DNA from: Oscillospiraceae bacterium
GTDB taxonomy: Bacteria; Bacillota; Clostridia; Oscillospirales; Oscillospiraceae
DNA: 64,000 bases
NCBI GenBank assembly: GCA_021770845.1
Contig: JAETQF010000012.1
Coordinates: forward strand, 1-64,000
Direction: 5' to 3'
The notes beneath the pieces were generated by a model, which was not told where the DNA came from, searched no databases, and saw only the letters and a list, made by a program, of their open reading frames with translations. The position numbers and the translations under genes are program-made. This document shows positions 8,518-17,705 of this stretch, piece after piece. Position 1 is the first letter of the stretch; each line of letters begins with the position of its first letter.

Positions 8518-11111
8518 GATTCATCCTGTCCTTTCTTAATAACATACTGGCGGATCACCCGCTTCAGCAGCTCCACGTCCAGGGGCTTGGCCACATGGGC
8601 GTCCATGCCCGCGGCCAGCGCCGCCTTTTCGTCCTCCGCGAAGGCGTTGGCGGTCATGGCGATGATGGGGATCCGCCGGGCGTCCGGCCGATCCAGCGCC
8701 CGGATGGCCCGGGCGGCCTCGTGCCCGTTCATCACGGGCATCTGCACATCCAGCAGGATGGCGTCAAACTCGCCCTCCGCCGCGTCCTGGAACCGTTCCA
8801 CCGCCAGCTGCCCGTTCTCCACCAGCTCGCAGGAGGCCCCCTCCATGTCCAGCAGCTCCGCCAGAATTTCGGCGTTGATCTCGTTGTCCTCCGCCGCCAG
8901 GAAGTGCAGCCCCTCCAGACTGCTGCCCGGCCCGGACTCGGGGCCGTCCGAAGCTCCGGAGGCCAGCAGCTCCGCCGCCCGTTCCCGGAGGGCGGACACC
9001 AGGAAGGGCTTGGCCAGCGCCCCGGTGTGGGCCATTTGGAGGGCGTCCTCCAGGCCCTGGGCGCCGTGCTCCGCCAGCAGCAGCAGGGGCACGCCGTCCG
9101 GCAGGGCGCCCCGCAGGGCCCGAACCGTTTCGGGTTCGTCCAGCCCCGGCCCGTCCCAGTCCACCAGCGCCAGCTGGTACGGCCTGCCGTCCGCCAGCAG
9201 GGCCCGGGCCTCGTCCACACCGGCGGCCGTGTCCACCTGGACGCCCATGTCCCCCATGAGGCTCTGGATGGCGTCCAACGTCTCCGGCTCGCCCCCCACA
9301 GCCAGCATTTGGGACACGCCCCGCTCCGCCCAGAACTGCCGCTCCACGTGGTTTTCCTGGATGCGCAGCTCCAGATCCACCCGGAACAGGGAGCCCTGGT
9401 TGATCTGGCTGGACACGTCGATGGTGCCGCCCATCAGCTCCACAATGCTCTTGGTGATGGCCATGCCCAGGCCGGTGCCCTGCACCTTGTTGGTGGTGCT
9501 GTTCTCCGCCCGGGTGAAAGCGTCGAAGATGATTTTCAGATACTCCGGCGTCATGCCGTAGCCGTTGTCCTCCACCTCGATGCGGATGTGCTGGTACTGG
9601 CTGGAGCGCTGCTTCAGCCCGATGATCCGCAGCTGGATGCGGCCCCCCTCCGGCGTATATTTCACCGCGTTGGACAGCAGGTTGATGAGAATCTGGTTGA
9701 TCCGGGTCTCGTCCCCGATGAGGTACTCGTGGCGGACGCCGGACACCTCCACATGGAACTCCTGCCCCCGGCTTTTAGCCATGGGCCGGATGATGGCGTC
9801 CACCGAGGACACCACGTCGTTGAGGGAGAACTCGTCAAAGGTGAGCACCACCTTGCCGCTCTCGATCTTGGACACGTCCAGCACGTCGTTGATGAGGCTC
9901 AGCAGGTGCTGGCCGGAGGCGGTGATCTTCCGGGTGTACTCCCGCACCTTCACCGGATCCTCCGCGTCCCGGGCCAGCAGGGTGGTGAAGCCCAGCACCG
10001 CGTTCATAGGTGTGCGGATGTCGTGGGACATATTGGACAGGAAGGTGGTTTTGGACTCGCTGGCGATCTGGGCGGCGCTGAGGGCCTCGGCCAGCTGCTG
10101 GCTGTGGATCCTGCGCTCCTCGTCCCGCTCCTTCCGCACCCGCTCCTGCTGCCGCCAGCTCAGGTAATAGAGGCTCACGCACAGCAGGAAGGCCGCCAGC
10201 ATGGCCAGCACCACCATGGCGATGTTCTGGTTTACGGTGCGCCCCTCCTGCTGGATGGCGGCCACCGGCACGTAGCCCACCAGAAACACCGTCCCGTCGT
10301 TCACCGACCACATATAGTTGAGGGCGCTTTGCCCCCGTATATCATGGTAAAACAGAATATTCCGCCCGTCCCGCAGGCATTGGGACACCTCCGCCCGGAT
10401 ATCCGGATCCTGGACGCTGTTGGCCCGGTAGAAGTCGTCCAGGTTCAGATGGCCCGCGCTGCGCTGGCCCATGCCCTTGGGCTTGAGGACGAAACGCTGG
10501 CTCTGGGCGTCCATGATATAGAGGGAGGCCTGCTTGTTGTAAAACCCGTCTGTGGGGAGGGAGCGGTCAATGGTGTCGTAGACGTATTCGACGTAAAGGG
10601 TGCCCAGGGTCTGTCCGTCCCGCTCCACGGGGCACTTGATGGTATACGACCAGGTGCCCATATAGTTTACATAGGACTGGGAGACGGGCATACCGGCCAC
10701 CTGGCCGCCGGCGGAGAAGTCCAGCCCCTCCTCCGTGAAGGGCTCCCCGGTGTTGGAGACGCCCTGCGTCCTGCCCTTTAGGATCAGGGACAGCTTGACG
10801 ATGGAGCGGCTGCTCTCATAGGAGTGGATGAAGGCCTCCGGATCCTCGGCCTGGGCGATCTCCCGGGCGATGAGGTTCTGGAACTCGGCCTCGCTGTTGA
10901 GAATGGCCTCGATGGTGCACTGGATCAGATCCAGGCTTTCGCTGAGGTTCTGAATGGCGGCGGCGGACATCTCCCGGGTGGTGCGCCGGGCCACCATATA
11001 TACGATTGTGCCAAACACGCAGAAGATCAGAACAATGGAGAGGGGCAGGGAGAGCCTCCTCCAGCGTTTCCGCTTTTTCGACGTTTCCTTCATGCCGTCA
11101 TCGATCTCCAT
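8514..11111 (-). CDS. Hybrid sensor histidine kinase/response regulator (two REC domains, the first divergent)
   Basis: H-box FLSNMSHDIRTPMNAVLGF, N-box INQILINLLSNAVKYTPEGG, REC DAILLDVQMPVMNGHEAARAIR; N-terminal TM plus extracytoplasmic sensor; ATGA overlap with the SBP gene. Confidence 0.92.
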   Translation of the reverse strand: MEIDDGMKETSKKRKRWRRLSLPLSIVLIFCVFGTIVYMVARRTTREMSAAAIQNLSESLDLIQCTIEAILNSEAEFQNLIAREIAQAEDPEAFIHSYESSRSIVKLSLILKGRTQGVSNTGEPFTEEGLDFSAGGQVAGMPVSQSYVNYMGTWSYTIKCPVERDGQTLGTLYVEYVYDTIDRSLPTDGFYNKQASLYIMDAQSQRFVLKPKGMGQRSAGHLNLDDFYRANSVQDPDIRAEVSQCLRDGRNILFYHDIRGQSALNYMWSVNDGTVFLVGYVPVAAIQQEGRTVNQNIAMVVLAMLAAFLLCVSLYYLSWRQQERVRKERDEERRIHSQQLAEALSAAQIASESKTTFLSNMSHDIRTPMNAVLGFTTLLARDAEDPVKVREYTRKITASGQHLLSLINDVLDVSKIESGKVVLTFDEFSLNDVVSSVDAIIRPMAKSRGQEFHVEVSGVRHEYLIGDETRINQILINLLSNAVKYTPEGGRIQLRIIGLKQRSSQYQHIRIEVEDNGYGMTPEYLKIIFDAFTRAENSTTNKVQGTGLGMAITKSIVELMGGTIDVSSQINQGSLFRVDLELRIQENHVERQFWAERGVSQMLAVGGEPETLDAIQSLMGDMGVQVDTAAGVDEARALLADGRPYQLALVDWDGPGLDEPETVRALRGALPDGVPLLLLAEHGAQGLEDALQMAHTGALAKPFLVSALRERAAELLASGASDGPESGPGSSLEGLHFLAAEDNEINAEILAELLDMEGASCELVENGQLAVERFQDAAEGEFDAILLDVQMPVMNGHEAARAIRALDRPDARRIPIIAMTANAFAEDEKAALAAGMDAHVAKPLDVELLKRVIRQYVIKKGQDES

Positions 11112-11284
11112 TCCGCGCCCCGGGCGGGGCAGCTCAGCCGCAGAAGGAGAAGCGGCTGTTGCTCAATTATACCATTTGCTTCATTTTAGTGTCAATAGCG
11201 GGCAGAGATTCCGGCCGGGACGGAATGCCGGCCGGGGAAGCGCGGCGGCTTCGGCCGCGGCGCCGGCCAAAAAACGGCAAAAAA

Positions 11285-11325
11285 GTGAAGTTGGCAGATT
11301 TCTCATTGAAATCTGCCAACTTCAC
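11285..11325 (-). terminator. Rho-independent terminator of tRNA-Arg (perfect 18-bp stem)
   Basis: GTGAAGTTGGCAGATTTC-tcatt-GAAATCTGCCAACTTCAC, followed on the minus strand by TTTTTT. Confidence 0.85.
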
Positions 11326-11402
11326 TGGTACGGCTGAAGGGATTCGAACCCCCGACCTTTTGGTTCGTAGCCAAACACTCTATCCAGCTGAGCTACAGCC
11401 GC
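11326..11402 (-). tRNA. tRNA-Arg (anticodon ACG)
   Basis: Reverse complement GCGGCTGTAGCTCAGCTGGATAGAGTGTTTGGCTACGAACCAAAAGGTCGGGGGTTCGAATCCCTTCAGCCGTACCA. Confidence 0.95.
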
Positions 11403-11617
11403 GTATCGCTCCCTTGAGCTTGTTTATCATACCACACTGTTCCGGGAAATGCAAGTGTTTTTTTCAAGTTTTTTTGATTTTTTTATTTTTGCTGTTTGTT
11501 TACAAAAATCCGTAGGCAGAGCGGGAAATTTGTGTTATAATAACTCCTAACCGTCCGCGGCGGGCGCGCCCCGCTGCTGCGGGAAACTACTTTGGCGGAG
11601 AAAGGAGGCCGGGGGCC

Positions 11618-13003
11618 ATGAGGCGCAGGATTCGGCAGGGGCTGCTGGTGGCGATGGCCCTGGGGCTGACGGCTCTTTTGAGCGGCTGCGTGTTCCAGCC
11701 GGTGGACAGGCTGTATGCTCTGCCTGTGCTGCCCCAGGAGTATAAGGATCTCCAGGCCACCATCGAAGCCACCATGAGCGAGCTGGGGGCGGAGTACGCC
11801 ACCATCAACTACGGCAGCAACACCTCCACCATCCAGCTGCTGGACTTGGATGGAGACGGGGAGCAGGAGACCGCCGCGGTATTCCTCCGGGTGACCTCCG
11901 TGGAGGAGCAGCCCATGCGGGTGTGCCTGTTCCGGCAGGGGGGCGGCCAGGGCGGCGACCACACCTACCGGCAGGTTCATATGCTGTCCGGGGAGGGGAA
12001 CTCCATCAACTCCGTGGCCTATGAGGATCTCACCGGGGACGGGAGCCGGGAGATCATCGTCAGCTGGCAGCTCAGCGGCGGGGTGCACATCCTGTCCGCC
12101 TACAGCCTCATCGGCACCGAGGCGGATCAGCTGATGAACACCGCCTATAACGAGTCTTACCTCGTGTCCGACCTGAATGGGGACGGCAAGCAGGAGATCA
12201 TGGTATTCCAGCAGGACAGCTCCGGTGAGGGGAACAACCAGGCGGAATACTACGAATATGTGGACGGAGCCATGACCATCACCTCCAACGTGGCCCTGTC
12301 CGACGGAATGCGGGATGTGGTTGCCGCCGAGGTGGGCCGCCTGGGGGACGGCCGGCTGGCGGTGTATGTGGCGGTGGAGCTGGAGGGCGGTATGCTCACC
12401 GACATCCTGGTGCTGGACAAGGACGGGCTGAAGAACATCACCCGGGACGTGGAGAGCGGGGCCAGCCTGGCCACCGCCCGCTCCTATACCGAGGTGGGCG
12501 CCGCCGACATCAACAGCGACGGGGTGCTGGAGATCCCCCGGCCCCAGCTTCTGACCCCCATCGACCCGGAGAACGACTCCGCCCAGTACTTCATCTACTG
12601 GCAGCAGTTCGACTCCGCCGGCAAGGGCAGCACCAGCTGCGTCACTTACCACACGGTGACGGACAGCTGGTACCTGAACCTGCCCAACGGCTGGGACACG
12701 GGGAACATCGCCGTGGCCAGGGACGACAGCCTCAGCAGCCGGGGGGAGCGGTCGGTGGTGTTCTACTACTGGCCCAAGCGGGAGGAGGGGGATCCGCCCC
12801 CGAAGAAATTCCTCACCATCTACCGGCTCACGGGGAGCAACCGGAACGCCCGCTCCAAGCTGGCGGGGCGGTTTACCTTATATACAGACAGTAACGCCAC
12901 CTATTGCGCGGTGCTGGACGACAGCGTATGGGACTGCGGCCTGGATGAGGAGGGGCTGATCCAGCGGTTCAGGCTCATCACGGTGGAGTGGGCCACCAAA
13001 TAG
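11618..13003 (+). CDS. Lipoprotein with FG-GAP/EF-hand-like DxDGDG repeats
   Basis: Lipobox LLSGC; DLDGDGEQE, DLTGDGSRE, DLNGDGKQE, DINSDGVLE motifs. Confidence 0.7.
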   Translation: MRRRIRQGLLVAMALGLTALLSGCVFQPVDRLYALPVLPQEYKDLQATIEATMSELGAEYATINYGSNTSTIQLLDLDGDGEQETAAVFLRVTSVEEQPMRVCLFRQGGGQGGDHTYRQVHMLSGEGNSINSVAYEDLTGDGSREIIVSWQLSGGVHILSAYSLIGTEADQLMNTAYNESYLVSDLNGDGKQEIMVFQQDSSGEGNNQAEYYEYVDGAMTITSNVALSDGMRDVVAAEVGRLGDGRLAVYVAVELEGGMLTDILVLDKDGLKNITRDVESGASLATARSYTEVGAADINSDGVLEIPRPQLLTPIDPENDSAQYFIYWQQFDSAGKGSTSCVTYHTVTDSWYLNLPNGWDTGNIAVARDDSLSSRGERSVVFYYWPKREEGDPPPKKFLTIYRLTGSNRNARSKLAGRFTLYTDSNATYCAVLDDSVWDCGLDEEGLIQRFRLITVEWATK

Positions 13004-13040
13004 CGGCCCATCCCATGACGACGAAAGCGGGGAGACGACA

Positions 13041-13733
13041 GTGACAAGGAAGGTTTTGGTGCTGGAGGACGAGGCCAACATCCGCAGCTTTGTGGTGATC
13101 AACCTGAAGCGGGCGGGGTACGACGCCATCGAGGCGGGCACCGGCGAGGAGGCCCTGGCCCTGATCCAGCAGAACCCGGATATCCAGGTGGCCCTGCTGG
13201 ACATCATGCTGCCCGGGGAGATGGACGGCTTCGAGGTGTGCCGCCGCATCCGGGCGGGCAATTCCCAGATGGGCATCATCATGCTCACCGCCCGCACCCA
13301 GGAGATGGACAAGGTCAGCGGCCTGATGACCGGGGCGGACGACTACGTGACCAAGCCCTTTTCCCCGGCGGAGCTCACCGCCCGGGTGGACGCCCTGTTC
13401 CGCCGCACCGGCGGCGGGGCCATGCGGGACGCGGACGAGATCGAGCAGCCGCCCTTCCTGCTGAACACCCGGAACCGCACCCTGGAGAAGAACGGCAAGC
13501 GGGTGAAGCTGACCCAGGTGGAGTATTCCATCGTGAAGCTGTTCATGGAGAACCCGGGCAAGGCCCTGTCCCGGGAGGAGATCCTGGAGGCGGTGTGGGG
13601 CACCGAGTTCCTGGGCGAGCTGAAAATCGTGGATGTGAACATCCGCCGCCTGCGGATCAAGCTGGAGGACGACCCCCAGAACCCGTCCTTCGTGATCACG
13701 GTCTGGGGCTTCGGCTACAAGTGGGAAGCGTAA
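13041..13733 (+). CDS. OmpR-family response regulator
   Basis: REC domain (VLVLEDEANIRSFV, VALLDIMLPGEMDGFEV) plus winged helix ending in VITVWGFGYKWEA. Confidence 0.93.
   Translation: MTRKVLVLEDEANIRSFVVINLKRAGYDAIEAGTGEEALALIQQNPDIQVALLDIMLPGEMDGFEVCRRIRAGNSQMGIIMLTARTQEMDKVSGLMTGADDYVTKPFSPAELTARVDALFRRTGGGAMRDADEIEQPPFLLNTRNRTLEKNGKRVKLTQVEYSIVKLFMENPGKALSREEILEAVWGTEFLGELKIVDVNIRRLRIKLEDDPQNPSFVITVWGFGYKWEA
13667..13726. repeat. 60-bp direct repeat, copy 1 (inside the response-regulator 3' end)
   Basis: GGACGACCCCCAGAACCCGTCC...GGCTACAAGTGGGA, identical to 13899..13958. Confidence 0.95.
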
Positions 13734-13898
13734 TCGCGGGATAAGGGGGCGTCCTCCCGCCGCGCAAGCGGCGCCGGCGCGAGTGCGCCGCACAAGCGTT
13801 TTCGCGGAGCGAAAACCTTGAAATCGACGGGATTCACTCCCGGCGATTTGAGTAAAATCCGGGGCCCCGCAAAAGCCGCCCTTTGGCTTTTGTGGGGC
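13727..13898. other. 172-bp hairpin-array insert between the duplicated 60-bp segments
   Basis: Five successive stem-loops: 13758-13773, 13775-13790, 13798-13816, 13821-13849, 13865-13897. Confidence 0.75.
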
Positions 13899-13958
13899 GG
13901 ACGACCCCCAGAACCCGTCCTTCGTGATCACGGTCTGGGGCTTCGGCTACAAGTGGGA
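13899..13958. repeat. 60-bp direct repeat, copy 2 (orphan copy of the response-regulator 3' end)
   Basis: Identical to 13667..13726; continues to GAGATCTGA, giving an alternative C-terminus KWEI*. Confidence 0.95.
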
Positions 13959-14007
13959 GATCTGAGCAGGTAAGGCAGAGCCCGGAAGTGAGAGGGGAGG
14001 TGGCGGC

Positions 14008-15504
14008 ATGGAGCAGGAAAACCGGGGCAAACGGAAGAAAAAGAAGCCGGTAAAGCCGGAACCGGCGGCGGAGGAGGTTCAGCCGGCGGCGGACAGGCGT
14101 CCCCGGGGCAAGCTGCGGTGGCGCTGGCTGTTCAACACCCTGGGGGCCACCCTGGTGGTGGTGGCCACCGCGGTGACGGCGTTCTCGCTGGCCATGTACA
14201 GCTACTACACCTCCACCATTCTGGCCACCCTGGAGAGCAAGGCCCAGACCGCTGCCGGGATGTTCCGCAACTATACGGAGACCACCTATCTTTACACCGC
14301 CCGGCAGTTCGTCAACCAGTTTGAGGAGAAGAACTACATCGAGGTGCAGATCCTCAGCGCCGGCGGCCGGGTGCTGATGTCCTCCATGATGGACATATCC
14401 GGGGCGGGGGTGGAGACCCCGGATGTGCCCAAATCCATTGAGAGCAAGCGGGTGGAGGCCTACACCGGGCCCGATCCCAACACCGGCGACCACATCATCG
14501 CCGCCTCCGCCCCCGTGGTGTACAACGGCACGGTGGTGGGGGTGGTGCGCATGGTGACCTCCCTGCGGCAGGTGGAGAACCAGATGTTCCGCATCATCGC
14601 CATCACCTCCGGCTTGGGGCTGGTGATCCTGATCGTGATGGGCGTCACCGCGTCCTATTTCATCAAATCGGTGCTGGATCCGGTGATCCGGGTGACGGAG
14701 ACCGCCAAGCGGATCGCCACCGGCAGCTACGGCGTGCAGATGGAGTCCCGCTCCAACGACGAGATGGGGGATCTGGTGGACGCCATCAACGATATGTCCA
14801 TGAAGATCGATCAGGCGGAGCGCACCCAGTCGGAATTCATCTCCTCCGTGTCCCACGAGCTGCGCACCCCCCTCACCGCCATCAGCGGCTGGGCGGAGAC
14901 GCTCTACAACGGCGAGGTGCGGGACGCGGCCGATGTGAAGAAGGGCATGGGCATCATTGTGTCCGAGGCCCAGCGCCTCACCCGGATGGTGGAGGAGCTG
15001 CTGGAGTTCTCCCGGATGGAGACGGGCCGGTTCAACCTGTCGGTGGAGCCCATCGACATTCTGGCGGAGCTGGAGGACGCGGTGTACACCTACCGGGAGT
15101 TCTTCCGCCGGAAGAACCTGGAGCTGGACTATACCGAGTGCGACGAGGATCTGCCCATCATCAGCGGCGACCCGGAGCGGCTGCGGCAGGTGTTCTGCAA
15201 CCTGCTGGACAACGCGGACAAGCACGGCGGCTCCGGCGGGCGCATCGAGGTGTCGGTGGGCCGGGAGGAGGACGATGTGGTGATCCGCATCCGGGATCAC
15301 GGCCCCGGTGTGCCGGAGGACGAGCTGCCCTACATTAAATATAAGTTCTACAAGGGCTCCTCCAAGGCCCGGGGCTCGGGCATCGGCCTGGCCGTGTGCG
15401 ACGAGATCATCAACAGCCACAACGGGACGCTGGACATCGGCAACGCCCCCGGCGGCGGCTGCGTCGTCACCATCCGCCTGCCCATCGGGGTGGAGAACGT
15501 GTAG
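14008..15504 (+). CDS. Sensor histidine kinase with HAMP domain
   Basis: FISSVSHELRTPLTAISGWAETL, VFCNLLDNADKHG, GSGIGLAVCDEIINSHNG. Confidence 0.93.
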   Translation: MEQENRGKRKKKKPVKPEPAAEEVQPAADRRPRGKLRWRWLFNTLGATLVVVATAVTAFSLAMYSYYTSTILATLESKAQTAAGMFRNYTETTYLYTARQFVNQFEEKNYIEVQILSAGGRVLMSSMMDISGAGVETPDVPKSIESKRVEAYTGPDPNTGDHIIAASAPVVYNGTVVGVVRMVTSLRQVENQMFRIIAITSGLGLVILIVMGVTASYFIKSVLDPVIRVTETAKRIATGSYGVQMESRSNDEMGDLVDAINDMSMKIDQAERTQSEFISSVSHELRTPLTAISGWAETLYNGEVRDAADVKKGMGIIVSEAQRLTRMVEELLEFSRMETGRFNLSVEPIDILAELEDAVYTYREFFRRKNLELDYTECDEDLPIISGDPERLRQVFCNLLDNADKHGGSGGRIEVSVGREEDDVVIRIRDHGPGVPEDELPYIKYKFYKGSSKARGSGIGLAVCDEIINSHNGTLDIGNAPGGGCVVTIRLPIGVENV

Positions 15505-15531
15505 TAAGTCGAACAAAAGTTTCAAAACGGG

Positions 15532-15560
15532 TTGCAATTCTCCAGCCGTTGTGGTATAGT
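15532..15560 (+). promoter_or_regulatory. Putative sigma-A promoter TTGCAA-N17-TATAGT
   Basis: -35 at 15532-15537, -10 at 15555-15560 upstream of the DUF1385 gene. Confidence 0.6.
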
Positions 15561-15639
15561 CAGCCCACGTGAAAAAGCGGGCGGGCGGCGCGGAATGGGC
15601 GGGCGGCCCCGGAGACAGACCATCAAAGGAGACAGATCC

Positions 15640-16608
15640 ATGGCAAAAGAGGAATTCCACAGTACCCCATTCAAAACCACCTGCGGCGGGCAGGCCCTGC
15701 TGGAGGGCATCATGATGCAGGGCCCCGGCAAGCGGGCCATCGTGGTGCGCAAGCCGGATGGGGAGCTGGACATCACCGAGGAGCCCATCAAGCCCCGTTC
15801 GGGGCTGGCGAAGCTGCCCTTCATCCGGGGAATCTTTATTTTCTGCGGCTCCATGGTGCACGGGATGCGGGCGCTGATGCACTCCGCCGAGGTGTCCGAC
15901 GACGGCACGGGAGAGACGGAGGAGCTGACCGGCATCGACAAGTGGCTCAACGACCACCTCAGCGAGGACAAGGCCATGACGGTGATCATCACCCTGGGGG
16001 CTATTTTAGGCATCGCCTTCTCCATCGGGCTGTTCATCCTGCTGCCCACGGCGCTGACGGGGCTGCTGGGGCTGGTGTGGAAAACCATGCCCCTGTGGGT
16101 GCGCTCGGTGATCGAGGGTGTGCTGAAGGTGGCCATCTTCATGCTCTACCTCTATTTGTGTTCCAAAATGAAAGAGATCCACCGGGTGTTTCAGTACCAC
16201 GGCGCGGAGCATAAAACCATCTACTGCTACGAGAACGGCTTGGAGCTGACCGTCGAAAACGTCCGCAAGCAGCCCCGGCACCATCCCCGGTGCGGCACCA
16301 GCTTCCTGTTTGTGGTGATCGCGGTGTCCATCTTCCTGTCCATCGTGATCTTCACCCCGCTGGAGATTGAGAATACCTCCCTGCGCATGGCCCTGCATCT
16401 GCTGATGCTGCCCGTCATCGTGGGGGTGACCTATGAGTTCAACCGCTATGTGGGCGGGCACGACGGGGGGATGTGCCGCGCCCTGCGCTCGCCTGGTATG
16501 TGGATGCAGAACTTCACCACCTTTGAGCCGGACGACTCCATGATCAAGGTGGGCATTGAGGCGCTCAAGCGGGTGCTGCCCGAGGAGAAGGGCGCGGATC
16601 AGTGGTGA
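15640..16608 (+). CDS. DUF1385 domain-containing membrane protein
   Basis: GGQALLEGIMMQGPGKRAIVVRKPDG, YHGAEHKTIYCYE, HPRCGTSFLF motifs; located upstream of prmC. Confidence 0.85.
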   Translation: MAKEEFHSTPFKTTCGGQALLEGIMMQGPGKRAIVVRKPDGELDITEEPIKPRSGLAKLPFIRGIFIFCGSMVHGMRALMHSAEVSDDGTGETEELTGIDKWLNDHLSEDKAMTVIITLGAILGIAFSIGLFILLPTALTGLLGLVWKTMPLWVRSVIEGVLKVAIFMLYLYLCSKMKEIHRVFQYHGAEHKTIYCYENGLELTVENVRKQPRHHPRCGTSFLFVVIAVSIFLSIVIFTPLEIENTSLRMALHLLMLPVIVGVTYEFNRYVGGHDGGMCRALRSPGMWMQNFTTFEPDDSMIKVGIEALKRVLPEEKGADQW

Positions 16609-16741
16609 TTGAGAAGCGCGGAAAAGCGACCAAGCGGCGATGTTTGCCAGTGGCAAACGTCCATCGCCGACCGAGCCAAAGGCGAGAACCTGGCCGCTTT
16701 GCAGCGTGACAAGGAGACTGACAGAGAGAAGGTGAGAGGCC

Positions 16742-17611
16742 ATGCCCGCAACCTACAACGACCTGTATCTGGACGCCCGGAAGGCTCTGAAGGGGATGGG
16801 GGTGGAGGCCGCCCAGCTGGAGGCCCGGGAGCTTTTATGCGCCGCCTCCGGCAAGGATCGCACCCAGCTGATCCACGACCTGCCGCTGTACGCCTCCGAC
16901 GGGGTGGAGCAGCGGTTCCGGGGCCTGCTGGAGCGCCGGATCAAGGGGGAGCCGGTGGCCTATCTTTTGGGGGAGTGGGAGTTCTACGGCCTGACGCTGG
17001 ACGTGTGCCCGGACGTGCTCATCCCCCGGCCGGACACCGAGACGCTGGTGGAGCGGGGCATCCTGTTCCTCCGGGATCGGGAGGAGGCCCGGGTGCTGGA
17101 TCTGTGCGCGGGCAGCGGCTGCGTGGGTCTTGCCATTGCGGACAACTGCCCCGAGGCCCGCGTGATCTTAGGCGAATGGCAGCCGGACGCCCTGCGGGTG
17201 TGCCGGCAGAACATCCGCCGCTGCGGCCTGACGGAGCAGGCGCAGGCCGCTCAGGTGGACGCGCTGGATCCGCCTCCCCGCGTTCTGCGGGACTTTGATT
17301 TGATTTTGTGCAATCCTCCATATATCCCCACGCTGGAGATCGCGCGGTTGGATCCGTCGGTGCGGGACTACGAGCCCCATATCGCCCTGGACGGGGGAGA
17401 GGACGGGCTGAAATTCTACCGGGCGGTGGCGAAGAAGTGGAAGCGGGCGCTGAAGCCGGGGGGCAAGCTGGCCTTTGAGGTGGGCTATGATCAGGCCCCG
17501 GCGGTGGAGGAGATCCTCCGGGAGAACGGCTACCAGGGCATCCAGACCACCCTCGACCCGGGGATGCACTGGCGGGTTGTGGAGGGCAGCGCGGAGGAAA
17601 CCCCCACTTAA
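16742..17611 (+). CDS. prmC: Peptide chain release factor N5-glutamine methyltransferase
   Basis: VLDLCAGSGCVGLAIA, CNPPYIP motif, PVAYLLGEWEFYGL. Confidence 0.92.
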   Translation: MPATYNDLYLDARKALKGMGVEAAQLEARELLCAASGKDRTQLIHDLPLYASDGVEQRFRGLLERRIKGEPVAYLLGEWEFYGLTLDVCPDVLIPRPDTETLVERGILFLRDREEARVLDLCAGSGCVGLAIADNCPEARVILGEWQPDALRVCRQNIRRCGLTEQAQAAQVDALDPPPRVLRDFDLILCNPPYIPTLEIARLDPSVRDYEPHIALDGGEDGLKFYRAVAKKWKRALKPGGKLAFEVGYDQAPAVEEILRENGYQGIQTTLDPGMHWRVVEGSAEETPT

Positions 17612-17705
17612 TGTCCGGTTTATGGGACACATAAAGGGGTACTATATGGGACAGTAAGAGGCCGGCGGCCCTTCCAAACACGCCGGCGGGAAAGGATGAT
17701 CGTAC

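Noticed and set aside
8595-10781. 728-aa plus-strand ORF opposite the hybrid kinase
   Set aside because: Antisense high-GC artefact; no recognisable domain, while the minus strand encodes a clear histidine kinase
12978-13931. 317-aa minus-strand ORF spanning the RR and the hairpin insert
   Set aside because: Part of the translation is simply the reverse strand of the 60-bp repeats and hairpin insert; not a credible protein
13834-15957. 707-aa minus-strand ORF opposite the sensor kinase
   Set aside because: Antisense artefact with His/Gly-rich composition; overlaps clear plus-strand genes
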